DNA of 64,000 nt, from contig PUFA01000003.1 in assembly GCA_003508835.1 (NCBI GenBank), positions 10,641,501 through 10,705,500 on the forward strand. The letters run 5' to 3'. Under the pieces are notes generated by a model. It saw only the letters and a program-made list of their open reading frames with translations, was not told the origin of the DNA and did no database searches. The position numbers and the translations under genes were made by a program. Numbering within the stretch: position 1 is the stretch's first letter; every line of letters starts with the position of its first letter. Below are positions 1 to 13,152 of this stretch, piece by piece. This DNA comes from Eonycteris spelaea. Taxonomy: Eukaryota; Chordata; Mammalia; Chiroptera; Pteropodidae.

Positions 1-1920
1 TAGAGCTAGCAGAAACATGGTCTGGTCCTCATCTTGTATCTTCAGTAACACCTTGGATCTTGGTTTTCTTTAGGGAGATTGTTAACCACAGTCCTGAACT
101 GACCACCACAAGGTTTTTTGACATTTCCAGTAAATGTGTAGGTCTTTGGTATCTTGGTTTGGGTTAGCATGGGTTCTAAAATTTTGCATTATATTCGTGG
201 TTCATTTGCAAGATCTTTTTTGGCATAATAGAAACTTATCCTCATATCTTTCATATCTTATGCCAAATTTCTGAAGCTTCATAAGTATATGCTTTGATGA
301 AATTAAAATGATTATAGATCTAAGAATGACTCTGAATGGTCCTGAATGCAAAAAGGAGGTAACAAGTAACTAACTCAAAGGTCTGCTGTTTTATTCTCAC
401 AGATGCCTTCCAAATTATAATCATTTCTTCAGTTAGATATATGTTGGGCCTCTTCTCTGTGTGATTCCCATGGAAGGCATCACTGGGGATTCAGAGAAGA
501 GTGGGGCATGGTAACTGCCTTAGGAAATTGTGCAGTAAACAGTCTTCATTCTTTTGTTTATGCTTATGTTTCTTAGTTTATATTAAATTGTCATTTTCAT
601 CATCCCAACTGTTAACCTTCTCTTACATACTTTTAAGAAGTTAAAAAGTACTTATTCCACACTGAAATATATATTAATTGACTTAAAAAGTCATTTTCCT
701 TATCAAAAACCATAAGACCATAGAGAAATTCTGAAGATCAGAGCAGCAGAGCTCTAAATTAGTGATTTGGTGATGGCTACAGCGAACTTTTATTTAGTGC
801 AGCTTCATCACCATCCTCTTCTTAACTCCCTCAGTTGCTTCTTCTTCTTCTGAGAAGAATTAATATAAAAATATTATAATTAATGAAATTCCTTTGGTAT
901 GGGAGCAAATTAATATCTAGTGACGTCTTCACGTATAAAGTGTGCCTTCACTAAAAATATGGGTTCTGCCCTAATTTCTAATTATATGGTGAGGTCATAT
1001 CTTTGTGTGAAGCACTGACCCCTCTCCAGAGTTCGTATTTTAAAGTGCGTGTCAGGCATTACTGCTTAGAGGTCCCCTAGAGATCGCAGATCCAAATGTC
1101 TCCTGCATGCGTGCTTTATTCACATTTCCTTCCTGTTTTCTCAACAGTTTCTCTGCATCAATACCTCTTTTTAAACATCTTCATGCTCTTTCTCTATGTG
1201 CTCAAAGATTCTTCACCTTAAAAAATAAAACAATACAACATACACACGCACACCCTCATCTTTGCCTTTTTGCCTTGCTATTGGACTACTGCTCTATATA
1301 TTTTATTTTCTTGAGAGCATAGTCTACGTTTTCTCTGTTTCCACTTATCTTCCAATTATTCCTCCTCCACTGTATCACTCAACTGCAGCCATGTACCTTA
1401 TCGGCACAGGCATCCTCCTAATCCCCAAACCTTTCTGTGTGGGTTTTTTCAGTCCTCCTCTTCTCAATAGTAAGTGACACAGCTAACCTTTCTGATATGT
1501 CTTTCATTTCCTTGATTTCCTGAAACTATTTTCTTTCTCTGCTTACTTCCCTGGCTTTGGCTTTTCCTCCCTCCAAAGTATTTTACTGCTTCTTTGCCTC
1601 TGCCTACTGTTAAATACTGGTAATTCCATCTCTTCCCTCTTCTCAATAGACTTTTCTCTGTGGGAATTTAGTTCATTCGCATGACTTTAGACCATGTCTC
1701 CATGTCTACAAGTCTAAAATCCTTATCTCAGGTCTCAGCTTTTCCCTCCTGAGGTCAAAACCTGCCTTGTAACTGCATGATAATATTCCTAGCCCGAATG
1801 ATTTACAGGTCCCTCAAATTCAGGGTCTTCAGATCCAATCCAATTATCTCTCCCCTGTCCCAGTGACCTAGTCTGTGTCTGTAATTCTCAGCAGTTATAC
1901 CATCCATCTGGTCAGCTAGT
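1..1920. other. Unassigned intronic sequence
   Basis: AT-rich with a pyrimidine-rich stretch at about 1100-1900. I recognise no exon or named repeat here. Short open frames in this part have no exon-like flanks. Confidence 0.4.
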
Positions 1921-1924
1921 TGGT

Positions 1925-2285
1925 AATAACATCTTGAACACCTACTATGTGCTGGATGTTGCCCTAAGTCTTAGATGTTGCCTCATTTAATAATAAAAAT
2001 AATAATAAATAGTAAGTAATGATAATAATAGAAACTAACATTTAGGTAGTATATTGTGCTGGGAACTCTTTTGCATATCATACATATGTAAATGAATCTT
2101 CACAACAACCCTATGAGTTACATACTATTATTAATCTCATTTTATAAATAATGAAATGAGGCTCAGAGAGGTTAAGTTTGCTTAAGAAATTACAGCTTAC
2201 GCTATGAGAACTTATAGTTATACAGTAATCTGTTCTGTCTGACATCAAAGCTAATAATATTCTATGCTACTATACTGCCCCCTAA
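1925..2285 (-). repeat. MIR SINE relic, antisense
   Basis: Carries the reversed MIR order: acctactatgtgctggatg, later cacaacaaccctatgag, then gaggctcagagaggttaag. A TAA-rich microsatellite (about 1988-2030) sits inside, and the first part may be a separate copy. Confidence 0.7.
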
Positions 2286-2355
2286 CCACCCCTCAGGATT
2301 AGACTCCTCTTTTTCTCCTGCCATGCATATCTAAATTATGTCTTTTTTTTTTCTT

Positions 2356-2360
<5 letters not shown>

Positions 2361-2420
<60 letters not shown>
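2361..2420. repeat. (CT)n microsatellite
   Basis: Thirty uninterrupted CT units, flanked by T-runs on both sides. Confidence 0.98.
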
Positions 2421-2431
<11 letters not shown>

Positions 2432-2439
2432 GTACCTAT

Positions 2440-3410
2440 TGTCTCCCTGAGACCGTTATTCTATCCAGTACTCCTAAAGGATTTGGCATACTTCCAAAGT
2501 AAATTATTTACCGAGGTGGCCACATCTTTTGGAGCCAGGGACCATCCCAGTGCCTTTTGCATAGCATATGCTAATAGGTTGTTATTATCATTTCTCTTTG
2601 CTGACTTACTCTACCTAATCCCCTTCATTACCCTCCGTTCTCATCTTGCAAGCTTCCTGTTACGTGTATCAGCTCACTATAGCACTTTGCTTATAGTGCC
2701 ATCATAACACCTGCCACATTTTGTATTCATTGTTGAGCTAGCTATTTCTTCTTGTTTCCCTGTAAATATTCAAAGGTAATGACTTATTCTTTGGTGTACT
2801 TCCATGCCCAAACACAGAACTGGCACGTCACAGGTTCTCAAATAATATTTATTGGATGTGTGGAAATAAAATTTGTACTGAAGATCTTAGAGTGAGAAAA
2901 TAGTAAGATCTGACAGTATATAGAATATTTCATTTTTGAAATTTTATTCTTTAAACTCCGGAATATTTTGTTCTGATTGACAGGGGTCCATCTCTGGGGA
3001 CTATGAAGATTTAGTTGGGATGCTTAAGAAAATAACTTTTAAGAGCCCTAAGCAATAGGGTTATGTGCCATCTGGCTTCACATTCATTGATAGCCAGGTA
3101 TACACAGGAATGGTTAACTAGAAACTCTCAACACAAGAAACCATGAATTCTTTCTTTCAAAGTAGCAGGTGGAATTTAAATACTAGTTTATTAGACCGCC
3201 TTTTGCTACGTGAATCACTTAACACATCAGTGGATCCATCATGTTTCATTTACAGACCATTTTTACTAGATTGATTCATTGAGATGAACAGCTAAAATAA
3301 GTTAAAATCCATTACCACATCCTTGAATAACTTCAAAATGAATTTAGTTGGTGTTAAATAGACATTTGTTTTTATTGTCTCAAACATTGGACTTTTCCTC
3401 CAGTAAAGCA
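2440..3410. other. Unassigned intronic sequence
   Basis: No recognised gene or repeat. Confidence 0.4.
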
Positions 3411-3412
3411 AA

Positions 3413-3480
3413 ATAATATATATATATATTATATATATATATATTATATATATATATTATATATATATATATATATATAT
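3413..3480. repeat. (AT)n microsatellite
   Basis: Sixty-eight bases of alternating A and T, broken at intervals by a doubled T or A; self-complementary throughout. Confidence 0.97.
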
Positions 3481-4689
3481 GGTGTTCTAACTTGAACAGT
3501 ACATAAAAATTAGTAAATAAGGCCCCATTAAAAATACTTACAATGTAAGTAACATGACTCCCAGTAGCATTTCTAATGTCCATTAATGCTTATTCTGAGG
3601 ATCAGAGCTCATTTTACTGAGCCATTTAGTCAAACCGTGTGATTATTTAGAAAGTTAATTCATGCATACTAAAATCTAGCTTAAGTAATGCAGAGGGTAG
3701 GAGGTAAAACTCTATGGAGATGATAGTCCTTTTTGTTATTTAATGATCAGCCATAATTAACTTGCAAATTTGAAATAATTAGAACAAATTAAAGGTATTT
3801 AACTTTGCCTCCCTAAAGAAAAAATTCAAATTGCACCAAATGCAGCTTTAAATTATTCAAATCTCAGAGGTCTAGGCTAGATTTTTTTTATAATGCCTTT
3901 TCTATGATGAGAATACCAATCTGCTTTTTGTCAGAAGGCATCCTATCTAGTAAGGGTTCTTTGTGTTTAATAAATGACAGCTATTCTTCTTTGTAAAAGT
4001 ATTCCAGTCTCCCAAGACTGCATCAGCATTTCCGTGGCATTTTAATTCAATAAAACAAAAGGTTAATGTTTTTCTACTTTTTAAAGAATGCAAATACAAG
4101 TGGTATTCAGTTGGTCCTGACTGACATTTAATTTTTGCCATTCAAACTCAGACAGACTATCGCGATAGAAAATTTGGGCAAAATAGAAGGGAAAGTTTAA
4201 GCAGCTTTGGATTATTAGAATTTTATGGAACTCGAAAAACTGAAAATGTGTTTCAGTTGCTAAATCCTAAATCAGGGCTACTCAAGTTTCTCACCTGGTA
4301 TTTTATTATTTCTATCCAATAAAATATGGAGATATATTGTTCAATAAAATCTTAGTAACTTAAGAGTACCTTAAGGTAACACCCAGTGTAGCAGCCCTAA
4401 ATACCATGAGTTTAGCCTCTTTTCTTCTGCTGAATTTTATTACATTTTTATCTGGGCTGTATGAAGTGATAAGAAATACTGATCATCTGACAGTTAGGTT
4501 TTAACTTTATGGTGCCTCACACAATGAATGAATGGTTACAAAGTACGTGGTCAGTGAAAGTTTCTTCAGTTTAGTCTCTGGTTTTATGTACTTCTGGAAA
4601 TAGCATGTAATTATTAATTTTGATACATCTCAGTATATGTAAAAATTTCTTTAATAATTTTTTCTACTGTTTTCTTCAACGTTTTTCAG

Positions 4690-7600
4690 TGAACTTCACT
4701 GAAATTTACATTTAATATAATGCATACATCAAGTTTGATGTGTTTTAACAAATGAATATACCTGTGTAACTAAATTACATAGAAAGTATCATACCAAATG
4801 TACTTTGTACCACTTTGCAGTAAGCCTCCCCCTCCCCCACAGACTTCTGGCCCAGGCAATCATTAATCTGATTTTTCTCATGTTCTAACTCCTCATATAA
4901 ATTAAATCATAGTGTATGTGTGCATTTGACATCTTTCACTCACCATATGTTTTGAAGATTTATGCACATTACTCCATGTTTTATGAGTTCATTAGTTTTT
5001 TATTCTTGAGTAGTAGCTCATCATATAAATATACCATAAGTTGTTTATCAATTCATTTGTTAATGAACATCTAGATTGTTTCCTGATTTGGGCAGGAGAA
5101 AAAAGCTGAGCTGCTATAAACATCAGAGTTCATATTTTGAACACAAAACCTTCAATATTTATATTTATATTTACATATTTGTGTATATTTGTATATATGT
5201 ATATGTAGGTGTATATATGTGTATGTATATATTGTGAATATTTTCTCTTAGTGTCACCTGCCTTTTTATTTCCTTAATGGTGTTTTTGAAGAACAAGACT
5301 TTTTACTGATGCAGATTTAAAAGATATTCTCCTACGTTTTCTCATAGGAGTTGTATAGTTTTAACTTTTACATTTAAGTCTATGATTCATTTCAAATACA
5401 TTTTTGTGTGTAGTGTGAGGTAAGACTCAAGGTTCATTCTTTTTCTATACCGATATCCAATTATCCTGTACTATTTGCTGAAAAACTTTTTCTCCATTGA
5501 ATTGACTGATGCCTTTTCAAAAGTCAGTTGGAAATATACACACACGCACACACATTTATGGATTTCTGTTGCATCAATCTATGTGTTATATCAATGGCAT
5601 GCAGCCTGGATTACTGTAGCTTTGTGGTAAATATTAAATTCAACTTTGTTTTTCTTATTAAAAATTCTTAGCTATTCTTAGCTATTCTAAGTTCATGTAG
5701 TTTAGATTTAGTTTATCAATTTCTATTAAGGAAGTGGAATTGTGATTACATAAATTTGGAAGAGTTATCCTAAAAATATTATTTTAGATTTTCTGAACAT
5801 GGTATGTCTCTAAATTTATTTAGATCTTTTTAAATATAACTCCATAATACCATGTAGTTTCAATGTGACAGCCTTGTACATTTTTTATTGAATTTGTTGG
5901 TGGTATATAGAAAGAATATTTGCTTTTGAATATTTACCTTGTATACTGCAATCTTGCTAAATGCACATATTCAAGCAAAATGGGTTGTTTGTTTTGTTTT
6001 GTTTTATAAATTCCTTAGGATTTTCCATTTCATAGTTACAACTGTGAATCATAGTTTTATATGTGCTTTTCCAAATTTTTTGCCTTTCATTTCTTATCTC
6101 AACTTATTGCATTGGTGAAAACTTCCAATACAATAGAAGTGGTTAGAATAATATCCTTGCTTTGTTCTCAAGGAAAATACTCATTTGCCCATGATGGTAA
6201 TAGTACCTTTATATATTGTTATATATGATTTGCTAATATTTTGTTGAGAATTCTTGTGTCCATGTTCATGAGGGATACTAGTTTGTAATATTTTTATATT
6301 GTAATAACTTAATGAGGTTTTGGTATCACACAGTAACACAAAAATGAGTTGAAATGCCCCCTTCCTCTTTCATTTACTGAAAGCTTGTGTAAGATTAGTA
6401 GTATTTCTTCCTTAAATATGATAAAACTTACCAGTGAAGCCATCTTATCACTTGTCTTTGTGGGACTATTTTGATTAAGAATTCAGTTTCTTTAATAAAT
6501 AGGATATTTATATATTCTCTTTCTTCTTGATTCAGTTTTAACAAGTTATATTTTTCAAGTTATATTTTATTCCATCTCACTTACTGAATATAGTGGCATA
6601 AGGTTGTTCATGAAATATTCTGAATATACTATCTGTAGAATCTCTAGTGATACCCTCTCTCTGATTCCTGATATTCATAAATTGAGTTTTTCTCTTTTTC
6701 CTAGTTTGTCTTGGTAGAAGTTTAACAATTTAATTAATATTTTTAAAGGGCCAAATTTTGTGTTTCTTTTATATTTCTGTTCTGTCGTTTGTCTATTTCA
6801 TGAATTTCTACTCTATTGTTTCCTTCTACTTACTTTATTTCTAGTTCTTTTTTTCATAGCTTCATAAGATGGACTATTATATAATTGGTTTTAAACTTCA
6901 CTTCTTTTTAATATAGGCATTTGTTATTTTCCCTCTAAGTACTGTTTCTGTATCCCTCAAATCTTGATATGTTGTATTTTCGTTATCATTCATTTTAAAG
7001 TATTAACTAATTTCTCTTTTGATTTCTTTTTTGACCTATTGGTTATTTAGAAATATATTACATATCTTCCAAATACTTGAGATTTTTTAGGTATCTTGTT
7101 TTTTACTTTTAATTTAACTCTATCTTAGTCAGATTATATACTCTATAATTTTTCATTATTTTGAAATGTGTTGAAATTTATTTTATGGCTCAACATACCT
7201 ATTTTGGTCTGTATTCCCATATACTTTTAAAATATATATTCTGCTGTTGGGTGTAATGTTCTGTACATGTCAATTAAATCCACTTGACTCATAGTGTTGT
7301 TCAATTCTTCTGCAGCATACTGAATTTTGGGAGTTTTTTTCTATCAACTGATAATAAGGGGATGTTAAAATCTTTAGATATGAAGGTGAATTTCTCTACT
7401 TTTAGTCTTATCAGTTTTGCTATGTTTATTTTGAAACTCTGTTTTAGATGCATATGTATTTAGGATTGTTATGTGTGTCTGATGATTTCTCTTTTAATCA
7501 CAATGAAGTATTTTCATCACGATGAAATATTTCTCTTTATGTCTGGTAGTACTCTTTTACTTAGCACCTAATTTATTTGCTATTATATATCCACTCCAGT

Positions 7601-8945
7601 CTTCCGTCTATACTGCTTGCATGGCGTATCTCCTTCTATCCTTTTATGTCTCAATTTATTTTTTCTTTTAAAATGGGACTCTTGTAAACAACATATGGTT
7701 TGGGTTCTGCATTTCTCTAGTCCAATGGTCTCTTTCATTTGATTTGAGTGCTAATTCATTTCAATATAATTATTTGTTAATGTTGTTGTATTTAAGTCTA
7801 ACAGTTTCCTTTTTTTTCCCTTTCTATTAATCCTATCTGTTCTTTGTTCCTCTGTTTCCCCTTCTCTGACTTTATTTGGGGAGATGGGGCTGAATAGTAA
7901 AAAAAATTTTTTCAGTTCTCTGTTTTAATTCCTTTATTATTTCATTAGCTATACCTCTTTGCATTTTTAGTGATTTCTATAAGAGTTAAATATGCTTCCT
8001 TAATTTATTAAAATCTATATGGTACTAATATTGTGTCATTTTATGTAGAGTATAAGAAACTTTTCTATTGTATAAGTATATTTACCATCCCATAATAAGT
8101 TATTGCTTTTGCTTTAAACATTCATGTATCTTCTAATAATATTAAGAGAAGAATAAGAAATACAGACTCTTATATTCATTAACACGTGTACTATTTCTGA
8201 TGCTCTTCATTTCTTTCTATAGGTTTGGGTTTCCATCTGGTATAATTTTCCTTCAACCTGAGAAACCTCTTTTTATTTCTTGTAGTGCAGATCTGCTAAC
8301 AATAAACTTTCCCCATTTCTGTTTATCTGAAAATGTTATTTGTTCGTAGTTTTTGAAGGATATTATTATCATGAGATACAGAATTCCAGGAAGACAGTTT
8401 TTTTCTTTCAGCACTTTAAAGGTTTTTGTTCCACTATCTCCTGGACTTCATTGTTCTGATGAGAAGTTAACTGTAAATATCATTACTCTTCTCTTTGTAA
8501 TTGACATTATTATCTCATTTTCAAGATTCTCTTTATCTTTAGTTTTCAACAGTTTAACTGTGATCTGTTAGTCAAAGTTTTTCATCAAATCTGGAAAATA
8601 TTCTGCCATTTTTTTTAAATATATTTTTTCAAATATTTTTCTACCCCATTCTTAATCTCGTCTCTTTCTGCAACTTTAATTATGCTTGTTAGCTTAATAT
8701 TTTCTCTAAAATCCCTGGAACTCCGATCATTTTTCCTTAGAATTTTTCTCTATGTTCTTTAAATTGGGTCATTTTTATCGATTCTGCCAGAAAATTCACT
8801 TACTCTTTGATCTTTTATCTCCGTTTTCCAATTTTGATTTCAATCATTGTAATTTTCAGCTCTAGAATTTGTCTTTTTTTTTAGAGTTTCTCTCTCTATT
8901 GAGACTGCCTATCTGTTCATTCATTAAGACCATATTTTTCTTTAC
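4690..8945 (-). mobile_element. Old L1 (L1M-type), antisense, 3' part
   Basis: Read on the minus strand, it goes from a decayed ORF1 (about 8200-8945, the trait-bearing stretch around tttcttgtagtgcagatctg) through a heavily mutated ORF2 (about 5110-8150) to an L1M-like 3' UTR (about 4690-5110). ORF2 landmarks include the endings near 5280-5520. No long open frame survives. It continues to the right of the HAL1 insertion at 11335. The order ORF1, ORF2, 3' UTR shows a once nearly full-length element. Confidence 0.75.
5150..5235. repeat. AT/GT-rich low-complexity stretch
   Basis: Runs of ata, tata and gtgtata inside the old L1. Confidence 0.7.
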
Positions 8946-11334
8946 GTCCATTAACTTTTTAATAACTTTAGTTTGCAAATACAGTTAACATACAATATTA
9001 TATTAGCTTCAGGTGCACAACATGGTGATTAGACATTTATATAACTTATCAGGTGATCACCCCAATAAGTCTAGTACCCATGTGACACCAGTTAATCCAT
9101 CTACATTTAAAATAATTATTGATCGATATGTAGTTATTGACATTTTATTATTCATATTTTTTATCTTTTTTCTCCTTTCTCCTTCTTCAAGAAGTCACTC
9201 TAACATTTCTTGTAATACTGGTTTGGTATTGATGAACTCCTTTAGTTTTCTTGTCTAGGAAGCTCTTTATCTGTCCTTCGATTCTAAATGATAGCTTTAC
9301 TGAATAGAGTAATCTAGTTATAGGTCCTTGCTTTTCATCACATAGAGTATTTCTTCCAGTCCTTTCTGGCCTGTAAAGTTTCTGTTGAGAAATCAGCTGA
9401 CAGTCTTATGGGAGCTCCCCTGTAGGTAACTAACTGTTTTTCTCTGCTTTTGAGATTCTCTTCTTGTCTTTAACTTTTAGTGTTTTAATTATGATGTGTC
9501 CTGATGTGGGCCTTTTTGAGTTTATCTTACTTGGAATTCTCTGAGCTTCCTGGGCTTGTATGTCTATTTCCTTCACCAGTTTAAGGAAGTGTTCTATCAT
9601 TCTTTCTTTGAATAGATGTTCAGTCCCTTTTGCTCTATTTTCTCCTTCTGGTATCCCTATGATGCAGATATTGGTATGCTTGATGTTGTCCCAGAGGCCC
9701 CGTAAACTTTCCTCATTTTTTAAAATTCTTTTCCCTTTTTACTCTTCTGATTGGGTATTTTCTGCAATCAATTCTCTGCTTTATCTCATCTTCTGTTAGT
9801 TCTTCTAATATACTTTTCATTTCAGTTATTGGATTCTTTATTTCTGACTGGTTCTTTTTTATGTATTCTACCTCCATTTTTATATTTTCTATCTCTTTCT
9901 TAAAGTTCATGTACTCTTCCCCTACATTCATTGAGCATCCTTATAACCAGTATTTTGAACTCTGTATCTGGTAGATTGTTTCCATTCTGTTTAGTTCTTT
10001 TTCTGGAGCTTTGTTCTCTTCTTTCAAGTAGGACATACTTCTTTGTCTCCCCATTTTGTCTCTCTCCCTGTGTCTTTTTCTATGTATTAGGCAGGGCTCT
10101 TAAGTCTCCCAGTCTTAGGGTGGTCTTATGTAATAGATATGCTGTGGGGGCCAGTGGCACAGTCTTCCTTGGTCACCTGAAGTGGGAACTCCAGGTATGT
10201 CCTTTATATGGGTTGTGTGTGGCCTCCTACTGTACTAGAGTCTTGGTTGGTATTTGCACATCAGTGAGAGTGATTGACCCTCAGATTGATTGATTGTAAG
10301 GACTGGCCAGTGAAGGGCTGACCCTACAGAGCAGGATTCACTTTATCAGGACTCTCGTGCCTGCCCAGTCTTCCCTTTGCGTATGTTCTCTTCACATATA
10401 GCCCTCGGTGCTGCTCTGGCTGGGTTTGAAGCCATCTACCAGGTGTGCTAGCCCCAGGGCCTATTGGAGGGGCCCTGCCACAGGCCAAATTCAGCTCCAG
10501 CCTGTGCCCTTCCCAGGGTTACCTGGCATAATCCACCTAGCAATCCACAGGTGGCCGCCACCCACACTGGAGTTAGAGGTGTGTAGAGAGGCCAAGACAC
10601 AAACTGAGGCAGCTAGTGTCAGGCTTAGGACTGCTCTGTGAGAGATATGGAGCATTCCACAGCCAGATGATTGCTTGTTTGAGTTTTGTGAACCTTCATG
10701 AGATTTTAGGAAAGTCTGCATCATGAGCCAAGGCAGGCCATTTGTATGGAAAAGCCACCAGAAACAGCTTGAGTGGGACCACAAGTTCGGTGTGGCAGGA
10801 TCTCAGGGAATCACCATGGCAGGGTGATCAGTGTTAGCCAGGTTGACGGAGACCCAGACATGGAGGCCACCTGAGTGCACATGCCAGGAGGGGACAGAGT
10901 TCAACAAAGAAGCAATGGATTCTACTAGCATCTCTATCCAGGAGAAAGATGCTCCTCAGTCCTCACTCTGAAGCCAGACAACCTAGTTCCTTCGTGTATG
11001 TCCCTGGAACTTTTCAAGCAGCTGACCCAGCATTGGAGCTCAGAGCAAGTCAGTCTGCCAACAAGTAAGTTCTTGCAGGTCCTTTGAGAGGAACACCTGA
11101 GACTTCAGCAGCTCTCTTACTCACTCAGCCACAATCACCACTGCTTTTAGAACAGATGTTACGGAACACTGGACTGGAGAGATTGTCGTAGGGCTGGGAC
11201 CCCTCACTCTGCTGGGGGGACTTCCGCAGCCAAGATAGCCTCCTAATTTTTAATTACATGTGGGTGTGGGACTAGCCCATTCCATGTCTCTGCCCCTCCT
11301 GCCAGTCTTGAGGTGGCTTCTTCTGTAGCCAACA
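8946..11334 (-). mobile_element. HAL1-like half-L1, antisense, nested in an older L1
   Basis: On the minus strand it has a GC-richer 5' region (about 9960-11330), an ORF1 remnant (about 9210-9931) and, directly after ORF1, an L1-type 3' end (about 8950-9130), with no ORF2. The ORF1 remnant begins MNVGEEYMNFKKEI and has a coiled-coil-like stretch (KKNQSEIKNPITEMK). Size (~2.4 kb) and lack of ORF2 fit the HAL1 design known from mammals. Left and right flanks rejoin the interrupted older L1. Confidence 0.7.
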
Positions 11335-12115
11335 TATTTATAATAGCCGATTTAAGTAAAGTTTCAACCTGCTAAGTCCAACATTTGGGACATCTTTTGG
11401 TTGATTTTAATTGACTGATTTTTTTTTTCTTTAACTATGGGTCACATTTTCTCTTTTTCTTGTGTCTGGTAATTTGTATTGTATCCTTGATATCATGGCT
11501 GATAAATTTAGTGAAGTGGATTTTATTATCATTCTCTGAAAAGCATTGATTTTTATACTTCCCAGAAATTTAATTACCTACTAGTCACCTTAAAGTTGGA
11601 TAAGTTCGGTTAATGATTTGTGAGGGCAGATCTCTGAAAAGCCCAAGTTGTCTCCCAAACTTCTCTAAATTTATAAGATACAATTTCTAAACTCTTTCCT
11701 CCATGTATATTTGTTATAGCTTGATTTTAGGCTTTGTTAGAGGTCTACAGCATCAGTTCCCAACATTTTTGGCACCAGGGACCAGTCTTCCTATAAGAAT
11801 CTAATGCCTTATCATCTGAGATGGAGCTGAGGCTATGATGCTACCACTGGGGAGTGACTGAAAATACAGATGAAGCTTCTCTGGCTCATCTGCCACTCTC
11901 CTCCTGCTGTGTGGCCTGGTTCCTAATAGACCACAGACCAGTACCTGTCCATGGCCCAGGGGTTGTGGACCCTTAGTCTACAGTAAGCCTTTGTCTAAAA
12001 TGTGGACTTTCTGGTGTCTTAGCTGAAGTCTGAGACGTTAACAATATCTCTTCATTCTGTATCAGACTACCAATTTCTCTAAGCATTACCCAATTTGTAG
12101 TATTTTTATATTTCC
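11335..12115 (-). mobile_element. Old L1, antisense, 5' part (resumes after HAL1)
   Basis: Continues the ORF1/5'-UTR sequence interrupted at about 8945 (landmark ttgattttaattgactgatt, then atgggtcacattttctc). It is itself interrupted by a hAT element at 11751-11975. Confidence 0.6.
11751..11975 (-). mobile_element. MER1-like hAT nonautonomous element, 225 bp, antisense
   Basis: Terminal ends resemble CAG..GTTCCCAAC and its complement. It is flanked by a perfect 8-bp target duplication gtctacag (11743-11750 and 11976-11983), the hallmark of hAT insertion. It matches two other copies in this window over its full length. Confidence 0.85.
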
Positions 12116-12313
12116 ATTCTGCTTTGAACCTTGTAGCCCCCACTTTTTGGTAAGTCTTGCAGTTAAAAAGAAAGTAACTAATAGAGAAAAATCGACAAAG
12201 CTAAAAGTTGATTCTTTGAAAATGTAAGTAAAATTAATAAGCTTTTTCAAAATGATTCATATATAATAGAGAGAAAAACAAGCTATCAATATCAGGAAAG
12301 AAAAAGAAGATAT

Positions 12314-12590
12314 TGGTGGTGGCTCCATAGTGTAGTGGTTCGCACGTCTGCTTTACACGCAGAAGGTCCTGGGTTTGTGCCCCAAGTGGAGCCATGGACC
12401 ATACCCCGGGGGTACACCAGTCCCCCTGAGTACGCTGAGGGGTGACAGACCCAGGGGTAACAGGCCCCGAGTGCACGCCATGAGCCTGTAGGAGGAGATG
12501 CCCCACCTTCAGAGATCCAGTTCAAACGACAACATCCATAGGTCAGCGGTGGAAGTGGTGGTGGTGGGAGGGGGAATAAGGAAGAGAAAA
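12314..12590 (+). mobile_element. tRNA-Val-derived SINE, copy 1
   Basis: Positions 12321-12393 align to a tRNA-Val(TAC) gene along their whole length, including A box (tagtgtagtgg), anticodon-loop region (tttacac) and a mutated B box (ggtttgtgcc instead of ggttcgagcc). A GC-rich body follows, then a purine-rich tail. A perfect 17-bp target duplication, aaagaaaaagaagatat, flanks it (12297-12313 and 12591-12607), showing L1-type retrotransposition. The acceptor stem is followed by SINE body rather than a Pol III terminator, so it is not a functional tRNA gene. Confidence 0.92.
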
Positions 12591-12924
12591 AAAGAAAAAG
12601 AAGATATCACCATAGATTCTAACAGTATTTTAAAAATATAATTAAGGAACATTAATTAATTTTTGCAAGTATATTTGACAAATTAAATGATATAAATTCC
12701 TTGAAATTGGCCATGTACCAAAAATTATACCTAAAAAGTAACAGAAAATCTAAATAGCCCTCTTTCTGTTTAAGAAATTTAATTTTCTAATTCCCCAAAA
12801 TTAAACTACAGACCCGTGAAAATTCTACTCTATCTAAAGAAGAAATAATATCGGTCTTGTGAATTCTACCCATATCTAAAAAGAAAGTAATATCAGTCTT
12901 CCACAGATCTTTCAGAGACTAGAA

Positions 12925-13152
12925 CAGGGTTTCTCAGCCTTGGCACTATTGGTATTTTGGACCAGATAATTCTTTATTTGTGGAGATACTGTTCTATGCC
13001 ATGTTGGATGTGCATTGTATAAAGACAGCATCTCGGTCTTCTACCCACAGAGGCTAATAGAACACAAACCCGAAACTGTGACAATAAAAAAAATTCTCCA
13101 GACAATGCTAAATGTCCCATGTGGCAAAATTCTCTCCTTCTACCCCACTTGA
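12925..13152 (-). mobile_element. MER20 (hAT-Charlie), antisense
   Basis: Begins cagggtttctcagccttgg, contains ctctacccacagagg and ctccagacaatgctaaatgt, and ends near cccacttg: the reversed MER20 layout. Flanks gactagaa and tactagag match at 6 of 8 positions. Confidence 0.8.

Noticed and set aside
9931..10293. 120-codon plus-strand open frame
   Set aside because: Lies antisense to the 5' region of the HAL1-like element.
12321..12393. Functional tRNA-Val gene
   Set aside because: Followed by a SINE body, bounded by a retrotransposition duplication, and with a mutated B box.
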